From: Lachnospiraceae bacterium UBA7012
GTDB lineage: Bacteria > Bacillota > Clostridia > Lachnospirales > Lachnospiraceae
Length of the DNA: 12,603 nucleotides
Assembly: GCA_002449595.1 (NCBI GenBank)
Contig: DJXE01000153.1
Span: 1 to 12,603, forward strand
Direction: 5' to 3'
Shown: positions 7,380 through 12,603 of the stretch, one piece after another
How the letters are laid out: every line of letters starts with the position of its first letter
Position numbering within the stretch: position 1 is the stretch's first letter
Notes under the pieces: model-generated
What the model was told of the DNA's origin: nothing
Database searches by the model: none
What the model saw: the letters and a program-made list of their open reading frames with translations, nothing else
Translations under genes and position numbers: made by a program

Positions 7380-8532
7380 CGTAGTCTCCGTTTTCGATGA
7401 GCTCCCGCACGACGTCCGCGAGCTCGCCCCTCGTCAGCCACTTCAGGTTCGCCGGCAGTTCCCGGAAGACCGGCAGCTGCAGCTTCCTCGTCCTGCTGAT
7501 AACGTCCTGGTACTCCGTCTCCGACAGGAGCGCCTCGTACTGCCGCATCTTCGCCTCCGAGAACGGGTCGTCCCGCGTCAGGGTGTAGATCAGGGAGCAC
7601 GCCCGCAGGATGTCGAAGACGTGGTCGACGTGTTCCGACAGGTCGAGAATGACGTAGCGGTACTCGCTGACCTGCTCCATCACGCGCATGAGGTCCAGCC
7701 ACTCCCCGGGCGGGATCGCCCGCAGCTCGATGAAGGAGCGCATCGGCGGCAGGATGTCCAGCCCGCCGACCTGTTCCGTCATCATCCGCATCTGCCCGCT
7801 GATCTTCTCCCTCGCGCAGGAGTTGAAGTACAGCAGGTCGCTGACGCTCCCGCGGAACGTCCGGTCCAGCATGTACTCGAGTCCCGAGAACGCCTCGAAG
7901 TTCATGTAGAGCACGCGGTCCTTCTTCGCCAGCATCATTCCGAGGCAGAGGCTGAATGTCGTTTGAAGGCATCTGGACAAAGGGGTATAGACACCAATCA
8001 GCTCCATCCCCGCGCCCTGCCGGACCGGCGACGGCGGGATGTATTCCAGCGTCATGAGGAGCTTCAGGATCTCGAGCTCGATCCCCTCCATCGCCTGGTA
8101 CTTGCTGACCACGGTGACGCCTTCCCCGCAGGTTCCTCCCTCCTCCGCCAGGATCAAGACCGGCGGAGGGGCGGGGCGCTCCGCCCCGGGCATTCTCTCC
8201 TCCCCCGGAAGGCTGTATGTTCCGCCCATCTCCCTGCTGAGCATCAGCGAATAGAACGACTGCGACGCGACGAGGATCAGGATCTCTTCCTCCTGCATGG
8301 CGCGCACGGCGCCCGCCGGCTCGGTGAACACCCTGGTGTCAAAGGGGATCCGCCCGCTCGAATCCAGAAATGTCATGAGCCGCATCGCGTAGGCCTGCTC
8401 CGTGTCCGCGATCGCGACGTAGCGCAGCCTGTCCTGCAGTTCTCTGCTGTCCCCGCGCGCCGCTGAATCGCGAAACGGCGTCAGGGAATAAGCCTGCCGC
8501 AGCTGGCTGCGGCCGGTAGACGGTCTTTTCAT
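7369..8532 (-). CDS. tadZ: TadZ/CpaE-like localisation protein with degenerate P-loop
   Basis: A 387-residue protein directly before tadA, the usual place of tadZ/cpaE. Residues about 35-165 form an atypical receiver-like domain (YVAIADTEQAYAMRLMTFL, EEILILVASQSF). Residues about 175-385 look like a MinD/ParA-type fold: strand ELIGVYTPL, a P-loop position SRCLQTTFSLCLG, then RVLYMNFEAFSGL and a Walker-B-like YRYVILDLSE (about 292-300). The P-loop lacks the lysines and glycines of a true KGGxGKT motif, with Gln at the expected Lys place. ATP hydrolysis is therefore unlikely. TadZ-type proteins position the pilus machine at the cell pole or membrane. ATG 8532 has AAGTGAGGT about ten bases upstream, a moderate site. 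Confidence 0.82.
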   Translation of the reverse strand: MKRPSTGRSQLRQAYSLTPFRDSAARGDSRELQDRLRYVAIADTEQAYAMRLMTFLDSSGRIPFDTRVFTEPAGAVRAMQEEEILILVASQSFYSLMLSREMGGTYSLPGEERMPGAERPAPPPVLILAEEGGTCGEGVTVVSKYQAMEGIELEILKLLMTLEYIPPSPVRQGAGMELIGVYTPLSRCLQTTFSLCLGMMLAKKDRVLYMNFEAFSGLEYMLDRTFRGSVSDLLYFNSCAREKISGQMRMMTEQVGGLDILPPMRSFIELRAIPPGEWLDLMRVMEQVSEYRYVILDLSEHVDHVFDILRACSLIYTLTRDDPFSEAKMRQYEALLSETEYQDVISRTRKLQLPVFRELPANLKWLTRGELADVVRELIENGDYDDL

Positions 8533-8615
8533 TTATCTGTACCTCACTTAAGTCTCACCCGCGAATGCGGTCTGTCGAATACGGCGCCCGGTGTGGATGT
8601 ACCCCTTGCCCGGGA

Positions 8616-9032
8616 CTACCGGATCTGCATCAGAGCTGCGATCCCCAGCGGCAGCGATAAGGGAAGTGGCTTGTGTCTGTCCCCTGTGGCCAGCCAGACG
8701 GCCGCGGCAGCTGTTCCGCTCAGCACGAGCGCCGCCGCCGCGAAGTCTCCGAGCGACCCGTGCCGCAAATAGACACAGACCGTAAGGAGGAACCTGCCGT
8801 CTCCCGCGCCGGCCGCTCCGCACGCAAACAGGAGCAGGGATGCGGTTTGGACAACGATCAGGATCGCAGCGAGATGGAAGAGTTCACGGACACTGCCGCT
8901 GGTGATCCGATGCAGCAATCCGGTAAGGAGTGCCGGATATACCCAGAATTTATAGATTTTGTGCTCTGCCAGATCTGTCAGGACGGATCCTGTCAGAAAG
9001 ACCAGAAATATCAGCCGGATCTCATAAGACAT
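8616..9032 (-). CDS. A24-family prepilin peptidase (TadV/CpaA-like), first gene of the pilus operon
   Basis: A 138-residue hydrophobic protein (140 if the GTG at 9038 is used). The two A24 aspartates are clear: one in LTDLAEHKIYK just after the first membrane helix, and one in GAGD (ACGAAGAGDGRFLL), the standard GxGD motif. Predicted membrane segments cover most of the length, and a methylase domain is absent, as in TadV/CpaA-type enzymes. It should cut the leaders of Flp and TadE-type prepilins at the cytoplasmic face. The ATG at 9032 is preferred because GAGGTGA, a good match to the anti-Shine-Dalgarno, lies just before it. The GTG overlaps that site. An 83-base gap without clear signals separates it from tadZ. 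Confidence 0.88.
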   Translation of the reverse strand: MSYEIRLIFLVFLTGSVLTDLAEHKIYKFWVYPALLTGLLHRITSGSVRELFHLAAILIVVQTASLLLFACGAAGAGDGRFLLTVCVYLRHGSLGDFAAAALVLSGTAAAAVWLATGDRHKPLPLSLPLGIAALMQIR

Positions 9033-9038
9033 CTTCAC

Positions 9039-9500
9039 CTCTCATACCGGGTCTCCTGTCCGGGATCTCTTTCCCGTCTGCCCGGCGCGTATTACGGATT
9101 ATGGCGGCGGGAGATGTGCCGCGCAAGCCCCGTACCCGCCCCGCAGATCCGGTTCGTAGAAACTAACCGCTCCTTTTTAAAAAGCATAGCTATCTGCACA
9201 GAATCACAGCGCTGTATGACCCGGCTTAAAGGCTCCCTGCCTTTGTGCACCATTACGAAACTCAGTGAAAATCACCCGTTTCGGCGATTTCATATCACAG
9301 GATTTCGTTCAGAACAGGCCGTGATTTGCTGCGAAAAGTCCTTTTCCATGCCTGTGATCTAACGGTATATGCACTATACAGGCAACGGATCCGCCTCCCC
9401 CGCAAAGACCATCCCGGCTCCCCGTTTCCATCCCGGATACGAACACAGATATCCTCATCAGAAAGCGCCTCAAACTGTGCCGGACAGTCCCTCTCCCCGA
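9039..9500. other. Divergent intergenic control region rich in inverted repeats
   Basis: About 460 bases with no convincing gene, lower in GC than the flanking genes. I see these dyads: CTTTTTAAAAAG at 9173-9184; ACAGCGCTGT at 9206-9215; AAAGGC/GCCTTT at 9228-9244; CGAAAC/GTTTCG at 9256-9283; TGAAAATC/GATTTCA at 9266-9292; ATCACAGG/CCTGTGAT at 9294-9358; and GTATA/TATAC at 9365-9379. Some overlap and exclude each other, as alternative RNA folds would. If pilus transcription started upstream of this region, it would be a long 5' leader. No known riboswitch class was recognised. Confidence 0.5.
9098..9126 (-). promoter_or_regulatory. Candidate promoter of the pilus operon
   Basis: On the minus strand TTGCGC (bases 9126-9121) and CATAAT (9103-9098) are spaced by 17 bases. 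The -10 matches the consensus in five of six positions, while the -35 matches only in TTG. Transcription would start about 60 bases before the first peptidase gene. This is the best sigma-A-like site I found close to the operon, but other starts further upstream in the 9130-9500 region are possible. Confidence 0.35.
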
Positions 9501-9513
9501 TTGTAATTTCCAC
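9295..9513 (-). CDS. Doubtful small open frame, unknown product
   Basis: From a GTG at 9513 (or TTG at 9516) a 72-73 residue frame reads MVEITIGERDCPAQFEALSD and continues with an RIRDGNGEPGWSLRG stretch before a basic tail. AAGGTG lies five bases before the GTG. The first 50 residues look protein-like, but no family is recognised and there is no membrane segment. The frame runs through several inverted repeats and over the -35 of the opposing promoter, so it may well be chance. It is listed so that it can be checked for conservation. Confidence 0.2.
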   Translation of the reverse strand: MEITIGERDCPAQFEALSDEDICVRIRDGNGEPGWSLRGRRIRCLYSAYTVRSQAWKRTFRSKSRPVLNEIL

Positions 9514-9529
9514 CAAAACACCTTATTAT
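9501..9529 (+). promoter_or_regulatory. Candidate promoter of the sugar kinase operon
   Basis: TTGTAA (9501-9506) and TATTAT (9524-9529) are separated by exactly 17 bases. The -10 matches in five of six positions and the -35 in four. Transcription would start near 9536, giving a leader of about 100 bases before the kinase ATG. Confidence 0.5.
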
Positions 9530-9537
9530 TATTAGTG

Positions 9538-9565
9538 TATGTCTGTGCAATTTTGACATGACATA
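9538..9565. promoter_or_regulatory. Inverted repeat at the predicted transcription start, possible operator
   Basis: TATGTC (9538-9543) and GACATA (9560-9565) form a perfect 6-bp inverted repeat with a 16-base spacer, and a second GACAT copy (9555-9559) overlaps it. It starts nine bases after the predicted -10, the classic place for a repressor. No regulator family can be assigned and no regulator gene is in the window. Confidence 0.3.
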
Positions 9566-9567
9566 TG

Positions 9568-9588
9568 CGGCAGCGAAAGCCGCTGCCG
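9568..9588 (+). promoter_or_regulatory. Leader hairpin before the kinase gene
   Basis: CGGCAGCG and CGCTGCCG pair perfectly over 8 bp around an AAAGC loop. No run of T follows directly, so it is not an ordinary intrinsic terminator. It would sit in the 5' leader of the kinase mRNA, about 46 bases before the ATG, and may stabilise the transcript or affect translation. Confidence 0.5.
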
Positions 9589-9634
9589 GAAGACCCGGAA
9601 ACTCGTTTTTCACACTATTTTGTGGGAGGTCTCT

Positions 9635-11104
9635 ATGCTTTTCATTGGCGTCGATCTCGGCACCAGCTCCGTGAAGCTCCTTCTCATGGACGAAGCCGGA
9701 AAGATCCACAACACAGTATCCAAAGAATATCCGCTCTTTTTCCCTCATCCCGGCTGGTCCGAACAGCGGCCGCAGGACTGGTTCGACATGACCATGGAAG
9801 GTCTGCCGGAGCTCCTCGAAGGCGCTGACCGCAGCCAGGTCGCCGGCATCAGCTTTGGCGGCCAGATGCACGGCCTCGTCATCCTCGATGAGAACGACGA
9901 AGTCATCCGCCCCGCGATCCTCTGGAACGACGGGCGCACGATGAAGGAAACAGACTACCTGAACAATGTGATCGGCAAGCAGAAGCTGGCCGACCTCACG
10001 GGCAATATCGCGTTCGCGGGCTTCACCGCCCCCAAGATCCTCTGGGTCAAGGAGAACGAGCCCGACAATTTCGCAAAGATCTGCAAGATCATGCTGCCGA
10101 AGGACTACCTGTGCTACAAGCTCTCCGGCGCGTTTGCGACGGACGTCTCCGACGCCTCCGGCATGCTGCTCCTCGACGTGAAGAACCGCTGCTGGTCCCC
10201 TGAGATGCTTAAGATCTGCGGCATTTCCGAGCAGCAGCTTCCGCATCTGTACGAAAGCTATGAGAAGGTCGGCACGCTGAAAAGCGATATCGCTGCGCAA
10301 CTCGGCCTGTCTGACAATGTCGTTATCGCGGCCGGCGCAGGCGACAACGCCGCAGCGGCAGTCGGAACCGGCACCGTCGGCAGCGGCGCGTGCAACATCT
10401 CGCTCGGCACGAGCGGCACGATCTTCATCTCCTCTGATAAATATTCCGTCGACCCGAACGGCGCGCTCCACTCCTTCGACCACGCGGACGGCACCTATCA
10501 CCTGATGGGCTGCATGCTGAGCGCGGCGAGCTGCAACAAGTGGTGGATGGACGAGATCCTGCAGACGAAGGACTACGCAGCGGAGCAGGCAGCAATCGAG
10601 AAGCTCGGCGAGAACCACGTCTTCTACCTGCCCTACCTCATGGGCGAGAGATCCCCGTGGAACAACCCGAACGCCCGCGCGACCTTCATCGGCATGACGA
10701 TGGATTCCACGAGAGCGGACATGACGCAGGCCGTCCTGGAAGGCGTCGCTTTCGCGGTCAGGGATATGTATGAAGTCGCGAAGTCCCTCGGCACCGACAT
10801 CGCCCGCACCAAGATCTGCGGCGGCGGCGCGAAGAGCCCGCTCTGGCGCAAGATGGTCGCGAACATCCTGAATCTCCCGGTCGACATCCCGGTCAGCGAA
10901 GAAGGTCCCGGCATGGGCGGCGCGATGCTCGCCATGGTCGCCTGCGGCGCTTACGCGAGCGTTGAGGAAGCCGCGAGCGCGATCGTCAAAGTCGCCGGAA
11001 CGGAAGAACCGGATCCGGAGCTCGTCGCGAAATATGAGGCGAGATACCAGCAGTTCAAGGCGATCTACCCTGCCCTGAAGCCTGTGTTCGACGTGATCGT
11101 CTGA
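9635..11104 (+). CDS. xylB: Xylulokinase-type FGGY sugar kinase
   Basis: A 489-residue carbohydrate kinase, close to the ~485-residue length of bacterial xylulokinases. FGGY kinases phosphorylate a keto-sugar with ATP in the cytoplasm. Visible motifs are: IGVDLGTSSVK near the N-terminus (phosphate binding); GISFGGQMHGLV (about 71-82), matching the substrate loop of XylB; LWNDGR (about 96-101); AAGAGDNAAAAVG, with the probable catalytic base Asp237; NISLGTSGTIF (about 254-264); and GGGAKSPLWRKM in the C-terminal ATP domain. The ATG at 9635 is chosen because GGGAGGT ends four bases upstream. A TTG 15 bases earlier is in frame but precedes that site. D-xylulose is the most likely substrate by motif. 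The neighbouring fucose/arabinose-type isomerase leaves room for D-ribulose or another ketopentose. No xylose isomerase gene is in the window. Confidence 0.9.
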   Translation: MLFIGVDLGTSSVKLLLMDEAGKIHNTVSKEYPLFFPHPGWSEQRPQDWFDMTMEGLPELLEGADRSQVAGISFGGQMHGLVILDENDEVIRPAILWNDGRTMKETDYLNNVIGKQKLADLTGNIAFAGFTAPKILWVKENEPDNFAKICKIMLPKDYLCYKLSGAFATDVSDASGMLLLDVKNRCWSPEMLKICGISEQQLPHLYESYEKVGTLKSDIAAQLGLSDNVVIAAGAGDNAAAAVGTGTVGSGACNISLGTSGTIFISSDKYSVDPNGALHSFDHADGTYHLMGCMLSAASCNKWWMDEILQTKDYAAEQAAIEKLGENHVFYLPYLMGERSPWNNPNARATFIGMTMDSTRADMTQAVLEGVAFAVRDMYEVAKSLGTDIARTKICGGGAKSPLWRKMVANILNLPVDIPVSEEGPGMGGAMLAMVACGAYASVEEAASAIVKVAGTEEPDPELVAKYEARYQQFKAIYPALKPVFDVIV

Positions 11105-11148
11105 GACAGCTCTTTTCGGAAAAAGATCTTTCCAAACAACGTAATCAT

Positions 11149-11175
11149 GGCGTCTCCCACTTCGGCGGGCACGCC
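11149..11175 (+). other. Weak intergenic hairpin between kinase and DUF4867 genes
   Basis: GGCGT and ACGCC (with inner CCC/GGG) could form an interrupted stem ending 15 bases before the ribosome site of the next gene. No T-run follows, so transcription probably continues. It may be an mRNA processing or stability element. Confidence 0.25.
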
Positions 11176-11206
11176 TAAAGAAACATCCATAAGGAGGGAA
11201 TACATC

Positions 11207-11845
11207 ATGAAACTGTACAAAGTTACCGATCCCGAGTTCAGGCCTTACGGCAAGGTCATCGATCCCGCGGGCTTCGAGGACCTGATTGCCGCGCTCGCGG
11301 AGACCAACTGCCCGAAGGATGCCATCGAGTACATCCCCTCTGTCCCCTCTCTTGAGGAGACCGCGGGCGGCAAGGAGATGTTCCGCAAGATCTACGGCGA
11401 ATGCCCGATCCAGATCGGTTACACGAACGGTACGAACACCAAGCTGAACGGCCTCGAGTATCACCGTGCTTCCGAGATCAACTTCGGCGCGACGGACTCC
11501 ATCCTTCTCATCGGCAAAGAGCAGGATATCGAGGACGACTACAGCTATGACACCTCCAAGGTCGAGGCGTTCCTTCTTCCGAAGGGCTGTGTGGTCGAAG
11601 TCTATGCGACGACGCTCCACTTCGCTCCCTGCAACGCTCCCGGACAGGACTGGTACCAGGTCGGCGTCGTGCTCCCGGCGGGCACCAACACGGATCTGAA
11701 GACCGAGCACAAAGACGCCGGTGAGGACATCCACCTGACCGCGAACAACAAGTGGCTCCTGCTCCACCCTGACATGGCGCCGGGTTCCCCGATCGCGACC
11801 CTGAAGGGCAAGAACCTCGACACACTCGAGGATCTGGAGATCTGA
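11207..11845 (+). CDS. DUF4867 family protein, possible cupin-like sugar enzyme
   Basis: A 212-residue soluble protein with no signal peptide or membrane segment. The ATG at 11207 has AAGGAGGG eight bases upstream. The frame is open further back but lacks a ribosome site there. The sequence (MKLYKVTDPEFRPYGKVIDP, later PIQIGYTNGTN and LEYHRASEIN) agrees with what I remember of DUF4867, found beside sugar kinases and isomerases in Lachnospiraceae. The spacing of His86, Glu90 (HxxxE), Pro125-Lys-Gly127 and His138 (ATTLHFAPC) is similar to the two cupin motifs, so a metal-binding cupin-like fold is plausible. The N-terminus also resembles ureidoglycolate lyase. The biochemical role is unknown. 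Its position between a kinase and an isomerase suggests a step such as sugar isomerisation, epimerisation or lactone handling, which is inference only. Confidence 0.75.
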   Translation: MKLYKVTDPEFRPYGKVIDPAGFEDLIAALAETNCPKDAIEYIPSVPSLEETAGGKEMFRKIYGECPIQIGYTNGTNTKLNGLEYHRASEINFGATDSILLIGKEQDIEDDYSYDTSKVEAFLLPKGCVVEVYATTLHFAPCNAPGQDWYQVGVVLPAGTNTDLKTEHKDAGEDIHLTANNKWLLLHPDMAPGSPIATLKGKNLDTLEDLEI

Positions 11846-11902
11846 GGATCTCCCGCTCCGGATGCATGAAAGGCTTTGTATCCGGCATTAAAAAGGTTTC
11901 TT

Positions 11903-11930
11903 CCCGGCGCGTGCAGCGCCATGCGCCGGG
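11903..11930 (+). other. Strong hairpin between DUF4867 and isomerase genes
   Basis: CCCGGCGC and GCGCCGGG pair perfectly over 8 bp. Three further pairs (one G-U) close the stem to 11 bp around a CAGCGC loop. The sequence after it is TAGTATAAAC rather than a T-run, so it is not a normal terminator in this direction. It lies in the 151-base gap before the isomerase gene and could be an mRNA stability or attenuation element that sets the relative output of the operon genes. Confidence 0.55.
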
Positions 11931-11996
11931 TAGTATAAACAGTAGTCTCCGGCACTCAAAAATGTCTGCCGGCAACAAGATGGAGGAAAAAACTGT

Positions 11997-12603
11997 ATGA
12001 ACAACGTCCCTAAAATCAAGATCGGTATCGTCGCCGTCAGCCGTGACTGCTTCCCGGCAGAACTCGCGATCAACAGAAGAAAGGCCCTCGTCGAGGCATA
12101 TGCGAAGAAGTATGATGCCGCCGAGATCTATGAGTGCCCTGTCTGCATCATCGAGAGCGAGATCCACATGGTCCAGGCCCTCGAAGACGTGAAGGCTGCC
12201 GGCTGCGAAGCGCTGTGCGTCTACCTCGGCAACTTCGGTCCTGAAATCTCCGAGACTCTTCTCGCAAAGCATTTCGACGGCCCCAAGATGTTCGTTGCAG
12301 CTGCTGAGGAATCCCAGGAATCTCTCGGCGACGGCCGCGGCGATGCTTACTGCGGCATGCTGAACGCAAGCTACAACCTGAAGCTTCGCAACATCAAGGC
12401 TTACATCCCCGAGTATCCCGTCGGCGACGCTGAGGACTGCGCGGACATGATCCACGAGTTCATCCCGATCGCCCGCACCGTGTATGCTCTGCAGAACCTG
12501 AAGATCATATCCTTCGGCCCTCGCCCGCTGAACTTCCTCGCGTGCAACGCACCGATCAAGCAGCTCTACAACCTGGGCGTTGAGATCGAAGAGAACTCCG
12601 AGC
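11997..12603 (+). CDS. L-fucose/L-arabinose isomerase family protein, N-terminal part
   Basis: The frame is open from ATG 11997 to the right edge (202 codons). GGAGG lies ten bases before the ATG. The start, KIKIGIVAVSRDCFPAELAI followed by NRRKAL, and the later CEALCVYLGNFGPE, MFVAAAEES and ISFGPRPLNFLACNAPIKQL belong to the N-terminal domains of the FucI/AraA-like isomerase family. These are cytoplasmic, manganese-dependent enzymes that interconvert aldoses and ketoses. The metal-binding and catalytic residues lie in the C-terminal half outside the window, so neither activity nor substrate can be confirmed. With the upstream kinase it would feed a ketose phosphate into central metabolism. 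L-fucose, D-arabinose or a related sugar are candidates. Confidence 0.82.
   Translation, partial: MNNVPKIKIGIVAVSRDCFPAELAINRRKALVEAYAKKYDAAEIYECPVCIIESEIHMVQALEDVKAAGCEALCVYLGNFGPEISETLLAKHFDGPKMFVAAAEESQESLGDGRGDAYCGMLNASYNLKLRNIKAYIPEYPVGDAEDCADMIHEFIPIARTVYALQNLKIISFGPRPLNFLACNAPIKQLYNLGVEIEENSE

Noticed and set aside
5565..7400. A 611-codon plus-strand open frame opposite tadB and tadA
   Set aside because: Antisense to two well-supported genes with intact motifs; low-complexity Arg/Ser/Pro content and no ribosome site.
9173..9184. CTTTTTAAAAAG as an intrinsic terminator
   Set aside because: It is an A/T palindrome with no GC-rich stem or loop, and no gene ends close to it on either strand.
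9203..9358. CRP-like half-sites (TGTGA / TCACA)
   Set aside because: The half-sites are not at CRP spacing, and Lachnospiraceae do not use E. coli type CRP control of sugars. I also found no clear cre (CcpA) site here.
9160..9500. A cyclic di-GMP riboswitch upstream of the pilus operon
   Set aside because: I compared both strands by eye with the conserved cores of the known c-di-GMP classes and found no convincing match, though such control would make sense for a pilus.
9470..11767. A 765-codon open frame on the minus strand opposite the kinase and DUF4867 genes
   Set aside because: It is antisense to two clear genes, has no recognisable domains and an Asp/Arg/Val-rich composition typical of a GC-rich shadow frame.
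11508..12455. A 315-codon minus-strand frame opposite DUF4867 and the isomerase
   Set aside because: Antisense to supported genes, crosses the intergenic hairpin, and shows no family resemblance.

Overview
The window reads as DNA from a GC-rich Firmicute, most likely a member of the Lachnospiraceae or a close clostridial relative. This rests on the protein families present (a DUF6382-type protein, a DUF5702-type pseudopilin, a Flp1-like pilin, a TadC with an inserted ectodomain, DUF4867) and on the lack of any secretin or outer-membrane Tad gene in this part of the locus, as expected for a single-membrane cell. No genus can be named from the sequence alone.

Region 1 (about 1-9040, all minus strand) is a Tad/Flp-type (type IVc) pilus operon. 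In transcription order it holds: an A24 prepilin peptidase with intact GxGD; a TadZ/CpaE-like protein with a degenerate P-loop; the TadA/CpaF ATPase; TadB; TadC with a large extracytoplasmic insertion; the Flp pilin; a DUF5702-type pseudopilin; a TadE-like pseudopilin ending in two probable zinc-binding repeats; a second, divergent A24 peptidase; a short TadE-like pseudopilin; and the start of a DUF6382-type protein that leaves the window. Several genes overlap or lie within a few bases of each other. TadA powers assembly on the TadB/TadC membrane platform, TadZ probably positions the machine, the peptidases mature the pilins, Flp forms the fibre, and the minor pseudopilins prime or cap it. 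An array of four 30-31 bp imperfect repeats, which begins by copying the tail of tadB, fills the tadB-tadC gap.

Region 2 (about 9033-9634) is a non-coding divergent control region of lower GC. It holds a candidate minus-strand promoter for the pilus operon, a clear candidate plus-strand promoter for the sugar genes, and many inverted repeats. One doubtful small minus-strand frame is noted.

Region 3 (9635-12603, plus strand) is a sugar catabolism operon: a xylulokinase-type FGGY kinase, a DUF4867 protein with a possible cupin-like metal site, and the N-terminal part of an L-fucose/L-arabinose isomerase family protein that runs off the right edge. An isomerase and a pentulose-type kinase together suggest conversion of an aldopentose or deoxyhexose into a ketose phosphate. 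The exact sugar cannot be read from the window.
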